NCBI GenBank assembly: GCA_033297075.1
Contig: MU858212.1
Coordinates: 22,099 to 86,098, forward strand
Length of the DNA: 64,000 bases
Origin: Rhypophila decipiens
Lineage: Eukaryota > Ascomycota > Sordariomycetes > Sordariales > Naviculisporaceae
Direction of reading: 5' to 3'
The position numbers and the translations under genes were made by a program. Shown here piece after piece: positions 44,177 through 54,573 of this stretch. The notes beneath the pieces were generated by a model. The model saw only the letters and a program-made list of their open reading frames with translations, was not told the DNA's origin and did not search any database. Position 1 is the first letter of the stretch, and each line of letters begins with the position of its first letter.

Positions 44177-45244
44177 ATGACCGATACTTGCTTGCCCTTG
44201 CTACCGAATGATTGCACCCCCAACCGAGACGAGAGTCACCTTGAACCAAGGAGTGCCGTAAGCGACCTGACGACCAAGCTACCAACCCCAGGATTACGAT
44301 TCTTTGAGTCTGTGACTGCACTGACATGATGTCTTGGCATAATATAGCAAACGAAAAGCCAACATGAAGCTTCCGATCCCGCGAGAACATCCAGATTGAC
44401 CGAGAATAAGCGTCGATACCGAGCGCGCCAGAAGGAATACGTTGCCGACTTCGAACGGAGACTCGCAGAAGCGCGAGCGCATGGGATCAGCGCGACAGAG
44501 CAGGTGCAGCTGGCCGCGCGCCAGGTTGTCGCAGAGAACAGCCGACTTCGGGAACTTCTGCAGCTGGCTGGTTTTGACGACGAAGATATCGACGTATGGG
44601 CCAAGCGTAAACATTGTGGGAATGGCACGGAAGGGGCAGATTGCGCTCGAAGGCGAAAGATAGAGCAGAGGGCTAGGCTCTGCGCAACATTGTCTGCTGG
44701 CCCAAGAGATTCAACCATGGAAAAGCAGAGGATCGGCGCGTCCAGAAAATGCGACGGAGGGAGCGCCGTTGGAGTGGCCGGGAATACACCAGAGAGCAAA
44801 AACACACCATCTCGCGCCGATGAACCAATCGTCTCGCCTGAATTCCACGAGAGTACAGACTTGGATGCACAAATGGCTACTCGCGCAGCAGCCTCTAAAA
44901 GCGAGGCTTCTCCTACTCCGCGGACTGGCAGCTGTGCGACTCCCGGCGCAGACCTGGGGCCATGCAAACTTCTTTCGCGTCTGGCCAAGAATCCGCAGTC
45001 GGATATCATGCAGGTCACGGCTCATCAAGACTCAGCTGATGCTCTTGGGGATAGGCCCGCAGAGACTGAAGAAGGCGTTGAGTGTAAGGAGGCGTACGAG
45101 ATGCTCATGCGCTACGCGACATCCGAGGACAAGATGGACTACGTGGCTCGAGCATTGGAGACCGGCTGCACCTCGACTGGGAAGGGCAGTTGTGCCGTTA
45201 AGAAAAAAGTTATTTGGGAAGCTCTGGACGGCATGTGTGGATGA
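44177..45244 (+). CDS. bZIP transcription factor
   Basis: Exon 1 (44177-44257) supplies the ATG; exon 2 (44348-45244) carries the rest, giving 325 residues. Without exon 1 the frame lacks an ATG before the basic region. The basic region reads NKRRYRARQKEYVADFERRL, an atypical fungal version in which the usual N-x2-AA-x2-SR is altered. It is followed by a zipper-like helix (VQLAARQVVAENSRLRELL). The rest is low-complexity with a C-terminal Cys-containing segment (KEAYEMLMRYATSEDKM). It is a nuclear DNA-binding regulator of an uncharacterised fungal subclass. Targets cannot be told from sequence; no secondary-metabolite cluster adjoins it. Confidence 0.82.
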
Positions 45245-45851
45245 TCTAGCTCTTGCTGTCAAGACAATGGGCTCATGTTTGGTGGGCGTTGAATGGACGT
45301 GCTGATCAAATCTATCACAGCGGCCAAATCACCACTCGACCAGTAAACTGATTCATTTGTCCTATGGATACACATGCTTGTGTCCAACTTGCTCGACTGT
45401 CAAATGGGTATTTTTTGGCATTGTGCATTTGATGGCATACCACACTCGGAGATAAGAAGCGGGGAGAGGTTGAGCTCCAAATTGCATCATTTGCATGGGC
45501 TGCGTCAAAACAAAGGAGCTTCAGCTGTCCAGGCCAATTTGTTGGGTCCCAGGCGTCGGAGCTGTCCAGCAAATCAAAGCTGAGGTGTCCGTCCACCACA
45601 CCTTTTTGTCACCCCCACGACCGCCGCTGGTTCCTCTGTAACAAATTGGCCAATCAAAGCTTTCCTGTCCGTCCATTGTCCCTTGTTCGTCTCTGCCGAT
45701 GGCTTGAACGTTGGTGAATATCGACTGGTACAAGAACCGGCCCATGCGAGCCACCAGCAACAATGAGGGCCTCTTACTCTTCCCATTTTATAAACGAGGG
45801 TCTTCACCTGGCCAGACTCTTTTACCCCCAGTGGCTGCTGAACTGGAAAGG
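45245..45851. other. Intergenic
   Basis: 607 bases between the bZIP gene and the broken transporter. No supported ORF. An open frame upstream of the transporter ATG (from about 45711) may be leader or an earlier start. Confidence 0.4.
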
Positions 45852-47531
45852 ATGGATCCGCCCGTGACCATGTCCCACGGCGAGAAAAGGGACGAAGAGT
45901 CCCCCAAAACTGCTCATGTTCAGTCAGAGTCCGCCACCGACAGCCCGTCCGAAGAGGACGACCAAGAATTGCACGACAACTCCAACGTCCCCCGCCTATC
46001 ATACCCCAAGTTATCCTGGTTCTTCTTCTACAACTTTGGTCTTTTCGCCTGGGGCGGGCCTGTTGCGCAGATCGCCTTGATAAAAGACAAGCTAGTGACC
46101 CAAGACAAGTGGATCACCCTCGCTCGCTTCCAGCGCGTCTTTTCCGTCTACCAGATTCTCCCCGGCCCCGAGGCTGCCGAACTATGCATGTTCTTCGGCT
46201 GCTTGTCTGCGGGCAGGATGGGCGGCATCATCGCGGGGCTGGCCTTCATCCTTCCGGGGTTTGTGTTGATGCTGGTGGCCAGTTATATGTACACATTGGC
46301 TGGGTTTGAGAACAAGTACTTTAACGCTTCCTTTCGTGCTCTGCAGCCTATCGTTGCAGCCGTGGTATGTACATTGCCCCTGGCATATCACTCACACTTT
46401 GCCAGGTCCATCAAGACATCCGGTAATTCGAGACTGATGTTTGAATCCCTCGATCACAGATTTTGAGAGCAGCTCACAAGATCGCCGAGCACTCTGTGAG
46501 GAAGCATGACACGAAAAGGATCGACCCGTTTCTCGTTATCGCGGCTGTTTGTACGGCAATCAACTGCGCACTTCGCCTGAATCTGTCAGTAGAGCAATAC
46601 CAGCCACTCCACATGGCAAACGAAACACCAAAGGGCTAATGCTGACCTCGACCTTCCCCACAGTTTCATCTCCCTCGGCCTATACGGCATAATATACATG
46701 TTCGTCGTCCGCCGTTTCTGGATCCCCGCCGCGATTCTTTTCGTCCTGAAATACGTCGGCTACGCCATCTACGCCGTCCTCCGCGGTATGCCTTCGCCAG
46801 TATCGCTCGCGCTCGGCGTGGCCCGGACACCCTCGCTGATAAATCTCTTCGTGCTGGGGCTAGTAGCCAGCTCGCTTTCCTTTGGCGGTGCATACACAGC
46901 CATCCCCTTCGTCTAGGTCGAGGCCGTTCTCTTGGGCGCATGGCTCCCGCAGAGCGTGTTTATCGACGGGATCGCCATTGGGAATATCTTGCCCGTGCCG
47001 CTGGTAATCTTTGCGACGTTGTGGGGTTTCAGGGAGCGTATTTGGACACTGGCTCACTGGGAAACGCGTTTGCGAGGGCGGTAATTATTACCTTGGGCAT
47101 GTTTGCCCCTTGTTTCCTGTTTACTATTGCTGGTCATGAGCTTTTGGAGAAGTTGGTGAGAAACAAAGTTTGTGGACTCACTCTAGCTTTTCACCCGTAT
47201 ATTCGAGGAAACATTGCTGACACTTTCCCGTTGAATGAATGTCTAGTTTCTGGCCAGCTTCTTCGACGGTCTCTGTGCGTCGGTGGTTGGTGTTATCGCC
47301 ACGATCGCGGTGCAGATCTTGAAGGCCAGTGTCGAAGGCACTCTGAATAAAGTCAAGGGTGGGGGGGCCACTCTTGCACAGGCCGTTACAGCAACTGCTC
47401 AGGTTGACCCAGCGGCAGTTCTTTACATGCTTGCCTTGTCGGTTCTTTACAAGTTCACCAACAAGTACACACCGCTTTTCTTGGTCATCGCCGGCGCCGT
47501 GGCAGGGCAGTTTCTCTTTGTAGACGTCTAG
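45852..47531 (+). pseudogene. Broken CHR-family (chromate-type) transporter gene
   Basis: Exon pieces 45852-46364, 46460-46584, 46664-47155 and 47247-47531 encode a CHR-family membrane protein. NFGLFAWGGPVAQIALIKD, QILPGPEAAELCMFFG and SLSFGGAYTAIPFV are characteristic; the family exports chromate or sulphate-like anions. The frame is broken twice in exon 3. A TAG at 46914-46916 sits where Gln would continue the motif (CAG to TAG), and one base seems lost near 47019, after which the frame GFQGAYLDTGSLGNAF resumes the homology. The second half of the protein, including the last exon, is still recognisable, so the damage is recent. Sequencing error could explain one lesion but hardly both. Confidence 0.75.
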
Positions 47532-48137
47532 AGTATTCATCGACGTTTGTGGGTGGCTGGTGGGAACCGCGATGTTGATCATATGAGCTTATGGGCGTAT
47601 GGACGGGCAGACTCAGGCTGGCGATAAGGAGAAGAGAATTCGGGCGGCCTTGCCAGCGGATGGAAAGTTGCAGAAGCAACTGGTTCAAAAGATGGGGGGT
47701 GAAATCGATTAAATAGCGCTATAATTATCTCCCGTATGCATATATATTTTCTGTCATATAAATTAGCGGGATGTTGAGAGGGGGTTTAAAAACGGTATAC
47801 ATATGCATTTGAAGGAGGCTCTCTTCACTTCCATGTCGGGGAAGGGTCATCAAGATCAGGATGTGTCGAAAGGGGTAGGGTTAGGGTTACCCTGAACTCA
47901 CCGGTCGGCTGTGGCTTTCCAAGGCCTCAAATTTTCAGGCATCCATCCATCGCAGGAGCAATCAATCTCGACGTCTATTGGCAGGGAAGTTCCCGAACTA
48001 TGCACCTCTTATCTTATCACACTCTTCTCTCTCCTGTTCTCAGCTGGTCGATCATGCCATCTTGTTTCCCGAGCTCACTGGCATTCTTGCTTCCTACTCT
48101 TCAGGGACTACTTTTGCCCTCAGCGAGGCCGAGAAGA
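47532..48137. other. Intergenic with telomere-like repeat
   Basis: It contains TAGGGTTAGGGTTA at 47876-47889, flanked by GGG and CCC so that the edges are palindromic, about 250 bases upstream of the HET-WW relic. Nothing else seen. Confidence 0.5.
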
Positions 48138-50347
48138 ATGGCAGCCTCACCCTATACTCCGTTGGATTCAGCAAGCGGTCAGATTCGACTGCTCGTTTTG
48201 CTGCCGGCTGACGATTTCAGCGCCAATTGCTTGCTCCTTGGATACGGCGTATTTGGACCGGAAACCGCAATACGAGGCCTTATCATACACTTGTGGTTCA
48301 CCAGGCAAGACGCACGATATTGCCCTCAACGGTGTATCGTTCACCGTCTGGGAAAATGTCGAAGCGGCTTTGCGCAGACTAAGATACGCAGATAAGCCAT
48401 GGCGACTGTGGGTCGACGCGATATGCATCAATTAGTACGACAACAAGGAGAAGGAGCAACAGTTGCTCCTGATGCAAAGGATCTATCTTCAGGCCGAAAG
48501 GGTCTGCGTGTGGTTGGGAGAGTCGACTGCGCTTTCTGGCATAGGCGTGGCGAAGCTCACTCTCGGGACCCTGCAAGCCAGCCAGATGACCAGCAAGACT
48601 GCGGTGCTGATCGCTGAATGGGGGGAGAACGTTCACCCGGATTATGACAACTTGAAGAAGGTGGCAGGGACCGAGATGGCTGACCATGGCGCAGAGCTGG
48701 AGTGGGGAGAGGTGCGTGAGCTTCTGGCTCGTCCGTGGTGGTCGCGCGCTTGGATAATCCAGGAGGCTGTTCTCGCAAGGGATCTCGTCCTGATGTGTGG
48801 CCCGGATTCTGCGCCATGGGAGGCTGTGGAGAAGGCCCTGAAGAAACAGCCCAGAGATGTTCGAGCAATACAGATGTTTGGTATCAAACTGGACCCAAAC
48901 GATTCCATGGTCGAGGAAATGTTTCGGACGATTTCTCATTTTCGCCCAGAACGGTCTCTCAACAGGTGGACCACGAGTATATAAGAGCTACTCTACGAGT
49001 TTCGGCGACAACACTGCGCAAATCCGCGAGATCGCATTTACTCCTTTCTTGGCTTGGCAAGCGACATGGCCAGCGTGAACGTCATCCCTCGTTACGATCA
49101 ATCGGTATCGGCTGCAGATGTGTACACAGACTTTGCCAGGACAATGATCCGGAGCACGGGCAGCCTGGCCATCCTCAACTGTGCTCGAGAGTGGCGTGGC
49201 ATTTCCAAGCCACAGCAGCAAGCCTTTGCCTACAGCGTTTTCAACCAGTCCAGCTACCATGACACATTTGCACGCATCACAGACGAGGAAGGCACAGAGA
49301 CTAGATATGGGTGGGCGTCTTTGCCAGTTGGATGGCAACGAGTGAAAGAAGGAGGTTCGTGTTATTACTATGATCATAAAACGAGCACACAACACAAAGA
49401 AAGTCCGTTGCTCTCTCTGCCACCCCCACGGGCGCTTGCCACTCGGGCCAGGCGCAAGTGCCCACCTGGATGGGAGCGAAGTCATGACAATCTGGGGAGA
49501 GTGCAGATTATTTACAATCCAGCCCCAACTGATCCAAGCCCAGACAATGGTGGAGGCCTGGAAGCGAGCGAGATGGCTTATCTCCCGTCATGGGTTCCGA
49601 ACTGGGCCGGCAAGACACACATTGACCCTGAACCACTTCTCGACTGGTCAAAAGCAACACCCAAACACTGGGCGTCTGGGTCGACACACGCAGAAGTCGA
49701 CCCCAAAGAAACCGTAAACGATCCCCTCAGCCTCACGGGTTTCATGTTCGACGAGATCTCTAAGCTAGGGGACCCATGGCATCCTAGTCCAGATGAAATC
49801 CCAATCTAGAGACGAGGTATTCCCTCGCTCGAGCGGTGGGAAAGCCTCGCTCTCCAAACGCCGCAGCAATGCCCCTACGGTGGACCGACAGGCCGAAGAG
49901 AAGGTCTCTGGCGAACATATATTGCCGATTCCCCAGGCATCGCCGCGGGCGAATGCAGAATCCACAGCCAAGTGGAGCACCGAGATCACACAGCTCATGA
50001 TGAAAGCCGACAAGACGTATAACCCGCTCAGGATCGTCAAGAGGGCCGTCAAATTTGGAGTCCACGGCGAAAAAGAGTATGGGGCTTTTGTGAGACGAAT
50101 TCATCGTGCTTGTGCACATCGGAGGCGTTTTGTGACGAAGAAGGGATACATCGGCCTTGCACCGTGGAATGCAGAGGTTGGTGATGCGATTGTTATTCTC
50201 TGTGGGGGACAGGCACCGTTCCTCCTTCGGCCTGATCCGGTTGAAAGCAACTGGTGGAAGTTGGTCGGGGAAACATTTGTTCATGGGATCATGGGTGGCG
50301 AGGCTATGGCTGGCCCGCCCGAGTTACAACGCTTTCGTATATGCTGA
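48138..50347 (+). pseudogene. Broken HET-domain gene with two WW-like modules
   Basis: From about 48213 to 50022 one frame is open except for three stops, TAG 48433, TAA 48982 and TAG 49807. The first replaces the Gln of the invariant HET motif (LWVDAICIN then stop, where Gln normally follows). The start (MAASPYTPLDSASGQIRLL, 48138) lies one frame away, so there is also an indel near 48212; the C-terminal block KGYIGLAPWNAEVGD...VHGIMGGEAM is in a third frame. Recognisable parts are a HET domain (YEALSYTCG, RPWWSRAWIIQEAVL), the NPRDRIYSFLGLA block, and at 49321-49540 two WW-like modules (LPVGWQRVKE...CYYYDHKT and CPPGWERSHDNLGR), inserted before LPSWVPNWAG. It is a dead allorecognition-type gene. 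Confidence 0.75.
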
Positions 50348-50639
50348 GGGGACTGGGAGCCTCAACTGTTTACACTGGAATCAGGCTCGGATCATCTTTT
50401 ATCGCTTAATTAATCTCATTGCTGCCTTGGAACGATAATGACGCATTGAACTTGGGACCTGACTGAGACCCATTTCGTCCCTGCATAATGTGACCAACCA
50501 TGCCAAACACAAACAGGATTCGATCCACCTGCTTCGAATCGTATCTTTCTTCCTCCTCCTTCATCCATCAAACTTGTTCCCTTTTCATTCGAACAAGTTG
50601 CAGATGTCCAGATCATTTGGGAGCCGGTGGTGTATTGAT

Positions 50640-51269
50640 CTAGGAGCAAGCAAACGGACAAGAGTTGTTAACATCCTGTTTAGATGCATCCAACCATGGG
50701 CAAAAAAAGGAAGAAGTAAAATGTCCACATACCATCCAGGTATCAATAGTCGGCCCTGTCGGCGTCCGGTGCAGCACACCAAAGGCGACAATGTTGTTGA
50801 TCCAGTAGTACTTCTCGCTGCCCGTGTCAAATCGCAGGTACACGTGGCCACTTCCGTCTGGCTGCGACGCGCCTCCCTCCATCACTTGGATGTAGGCGCC
50901 GTCGTCCGTCTTGAAGGTCTGGCGCACATCGATGTGGAAGGCCCCGCCCTCGTGGTCCGCGTCAAACGTGCCCCATTCTCCGCCTACTGGCATCACCGTT
51001 CCTTTTTTAGTTTTGAGATTAGCCTTTGTTGATGTTCATGTCTATGTGGTTGGTGCAGAATTACCGTTTAACCTTGGTCCTGAAAAGGTGCCGCCGGTGA
51101 TGGGAACGACGATTCGAGAGCCGTATGGGCCATTTCCGACCGGGTAGCTGTCGCCGCCCGTGATGTTGACTGTGTAGAGATAGGTGACTCCCGGAGGCTT
51201 GGGCGGTTTAGGAGCTTTGGCGGCGGCGGACAGCCCTGCGAGCGCGAGAATGGAGTAGATGAACTTCAT
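50640..51269 (-). CDS. Secreted DUF3237-family protein
   Basis: Exons on the minus strand are 51269-51065 and 51001-50640, giving 188 residues. The signal peptide is MKFIYSILALAGLSAAAKA. The body shows the DUF3237 plan: VPITGGTFSGPRLNG, VMPVGGEWG, TDDGAYIQVMEGG, and YLRFDTGSEKYYWINNIVAFGV. A GTATGT after TIDTWM and an AACAG 57 bases later suggest a last, in-frame intron, so the final 19 residues before DVNNSCPFACS may be spliced out. DUF3237 proteins form small beta-barrels of unknown function; fungal members are often secreted. Confidence 0.82.
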
Positions 51270-53073
51270 TGCGTGTGTTCTATTGTTTGACTTGATCTTG
51301 GGTCCTGACGATGATATGGTGTTTCAAGTATCAGATCTAGCTGTTCGGTTTGTTGATGAGGGAGGATGAACTCATCTTCTCTTGTACATCTCCTGTTATC
51401 AACCTACTTATAGGATGAAAGGATTGATAACAATGCTGACCGATGGTCCGATGGTTCGGACTCTATGGCTGACGAAGCGGCTGATGGGATTTTGGAGGTG
51501 CGGGACGGCAAGTAGAGGTTGCCTCGGATCATGATCCAATAATCAACACTATTGTAAGAGCTTAGTAAGACGTGTGTTACACTGAACCATGTATCCGCAA
51601 GACAGCCCCTGGAGTTCTTAGACCTCTGCATTGCTAGTGGCGCTAAATACTCTTGATATTTCCCATTAATTAGGTACAAATAAGTAATAATACGACTCTG
51701 TCGCTCTCATGAAGCAATGGGCCTTCACCGAGATCACGTCACAGTCCAAGATGACGGACAATCAACATTGAATCTAGTACCGACTGCTACGGACGACGAC
51801 AGTGGTGACCCCGAGCAGATTATGCGGTCAGGTGATGGGCCCTTTCTCGCTTATGTAAGGGTATAGTTTTGGTCCAAGTCTCGGCGAAATGTTTGGCAGT
51901 GTGGCAGTGTCCTGGCCTCGATGAGCCGCTTGCTGGGATGAGTGAAAACAAGGGAACGACAGAGATTTAACAGAGAATCACCAACACTCATGTCAAGTAG
52001 GCTGTAAATTCCAAGACGTTGTTGTGAATTACATAACGTTTTCTTTAGCCAGCTGTCTAGAGCGGCAGGGCTCAGGGCTGACATCCCAGAAGACGAGTGT
52101 CCTTTCCTCGTTTCACCTAAGGTAACAATTTTACATTTTCGTGTGTATTTCTTCATCCTAGTACCGCTAGTTGTACGGTGCGGATCCACAGACCGTTTCC
52201 GTCGCCGGGGTTACAGCTCTGCACATCTCATCCGAAAATTGGGAAGCTGGAAGTTTTCAAATCACCAGTGACCTGTGCCAAGTGTGGGACACATTGAACA
52301 AGAGAGCAAAAGGGCACGTCTGCACGGACCACAACGGGCATGAATAGAGAAACACACACCTAATACAAAGTTCGTAACCCTTACCCTTTCCATCCGTTAA
52401 TATATAATATGAGATAAGAATCGGCCTGACTCAACTCCTAGCCAGCCCTTCCAAACACCAGTTTCCCAGCATTACCATAAACTACTACCAGAGCTCTAGA
52501 TAAATACTGATAAAGGAAAGACGTATCAATTCCGGTCCAAAAATGAGACCCCACCAGGTGTGAGAGTGAGTAAAGATGAAGATAAAAAGTAAACAAATGA
52601 AGAAAGAGAAAGACGACCACCTGTTGTTTTCCATTCTTTTACACGACAAAACGTATTTATCCAATGCTTATAAAACAGAGAACAACCAAGAGTAGTTGGG
52701 GGATCATAATCACTGGAAGTGCTGCCTTCATTCTTCTCTATTTCCCCACGAATTCAAACCCTGAAAAACATAAGGGTTGGTAAATATATGTTACAAAGCA
52801 GTGGCTTTCACACCGTTTTCCTTGTACATTTACGCTGTAAAGTATGCGTGGTATCCTCTGAGAAGTGAAGTTCTGTTCTTGCCAGGCCGCTTTTTTCGTT
52901 TTTTTGTCACCCACTTGACTGGTCAAAAGTGGCCGGTGCGCGAAACAGCGAATGTGTTTTCGGCATCTTCTTCCTCACTTGGCCTGCCTTACTTCTTTCT
53001 TCCACACAACTCCCTTCAACCCAACCTACTAAAAGGAAAACGACAATCATCCTTAGCGACTCCAACAACAAAT
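51270..53073. other. Intergenic, 1.8 kb
   Basis: This is the longest gene-free stretch. I see no domain-bearing ORF on either strand, no RNA gene and no strong repeat. The right part (52390-52900) is A/T-rich. Decayed sequence is possible but not recognisable by eye. Confidence 0.4.
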
Positions 53074-53902
53074 ATGGACGACGGCTTCATCCACAGAATC
53101 GCCAGCCAGGTCAAGGCTACCGTCCTAGCGTCGTGGTTTCTTGAGGAACAAAAGCTGAAAAACGAACTTGCGGAGCTGCAGCAAACCATTGAGCAATCTC
53201 AGCAAGCCATTGAACAATCACAGCAAACAATCGAGGCAGCTCAGCAAAAGGCTCAGCAAAAGTCTCAGCATGCTCGGCAATCCATCGAGAGTGCGAATGC
53301 GAGAAAAGAAGAAATTGCCTCCATTCTTTCGACGCAAAGGCGGATTCAAACGGCCCACTCACTCGATAACTTCAATCCTACATCCAACCAGAGGGAGAAT
53401 CAGCACGGGACCAACAGGCACACGGTTTGGGGCACAGGTGCACATGATTCCCGCATCAATACGAACTTGAATCCTCGCAAGCGCCAACTTTCTGGGGAAG
53501 GCCATTCGCACGAAGTTCCCCAGAGCAAGAGGGTGGCCTTGTTTCGTTCCTTGGCCTGGTAATACTATCGAGTACGATGATATATTTCCCAATGGTCAAC
53601 TTAAGGAAATATGCACAATCCTTTGGAGGAATTACGTCCCCCGCCAGAAACCGTTCTTCATCTTGCGCTGTGACGCATGCGATATAACGTTCTCGGCGCG
53701 TCCTGACAAATACGACAGCGAAGCACTTGCCTCCAAGGATCTCGCGGATCACGCTATGGAACATGCTCGAGCTCATCGCTCACGAAAATGGGATCGCCGT
53801 GATGCGTGGAAGGCCTTCACGGTCCAGGTTCTGAACAGCGACTATACCAAGGCACGTCGAAACAACGAGGCTGTTAGGGAGTATGCAAGGGCACAGGTAT
53901 AG
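53074..53902 (+). CDS. Coiled-coil protein with C2H2-like C-terminal domain
   Basis: The ATG at 53074 opens a frame with a helix of Gln-rich heptad-like repeats (residues 30-75; QQTIEQSQQAIEQSQQTIEAA). After a low-complexity linker it ends at a TAA near 53561. A second frame from 53573 begins YDDIFPNGQLKEIC and contains FFILRCDACDITF followed by DHAMEHARAH, a C-x2-C...H-x3-H arrangement like small fungal zinc-finger proteins. The two join if a 40-base intron (53533-53572) is removed, giving 262 residues. That is very short for an intron, so a frameshift is the alternative. Probably nuclear or cytosolic; function unknown. Confidence 0.5.
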
Positions 53903-54573
53903 TCATGGACTTACATATTAAGGTCGAGGAAATCATGTAAGGATAGTCATATAGATGGGATAATATAATTCAAAAAGTAGTGTATATTCAATGCTTTTAA
54001 AATCCGGTAGTAGACGACTTTATAAGCAATTAGGTCGCTTAATATACAGGCACTAGTTTAATTTGACTTCCTAGGCTAGAGGTATTTAGTCGAGCTAGTT
54101 AGTATTTTGAGTTTTTTAAGGTCTCTATTCTAGCTACCTAAAGGATTTATTCGTATTAGTTAAGGCATTTATTCAAGTTAGTCAAGGTATTTATTCTGAC
54201 TACTTAAGGTGTCTATTCTAACTATTTAAGGCATTTATTCGCGCCAGTTAAGGCATTTATTCTCACTTCTTAAGGTGTCTGTTCTAGGTCCTTAAAGTAT
54301 TTATTCGAGCCTACTAAGGTATTTATTCCAGCTAGTTAAGGCCTGTATTCTAACCGGTCAAGGTATTTATTCTAGCTAGTTAAGGCGTATATGAGTACTG
54401 CCGGTATAAAAGAAGACTGGTGCCTGTATACGAGAGGACTGGTGCCTGTATCTTAGGCGCTATTTAGAATATCAAGTTGAAACCTCATGCATAACCTAGT
54501 TCCTTGTTAAAGTAGGAACAGAAAAGACACCTGGCACCAAGAAAGACACCTTTGTAGTAGTACCGACCTCCCC
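53903..54573. other. Intergenic, dominated by a 22-bp minisatellite
   Basis: A/T-rich spacer. It contains the 22-bp array (listed separately) and, right after it, two direct copies of GACTGGTGCCTGTAT near 54416-54452. No gene. Confidence 0.6.
54080..54396. repeat. 22-bp tandem repeat (minisatellite), about 13 degenerate copies
   Basis: Twelve consecutive units keep an exact 22-base period from 54119 to 54382, with consensus near AGGYATTTATTCTAGCTAGTTA. A further copy lies at 54080-54101 after a small gap, and a partial copy ends the array. Units differ from each other at several positions. There are no spacers, so it is not CRISPR-like. Confidence 0.9.

Noticed and set aside
46914..49809. 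Reassigned TAG/TAA codons read as Gln
   Set aside because: GUF1 (ends TAG at 24368) and the 17707-18910 gene end in TAG in the normal place, and both affected genes also carry frameshifts, so decay is simpler.
54119..54382. CRISPR-like regular repeats
   Set aside because: Units are directly adjacent with no spacers and the genome is eukaryotic.
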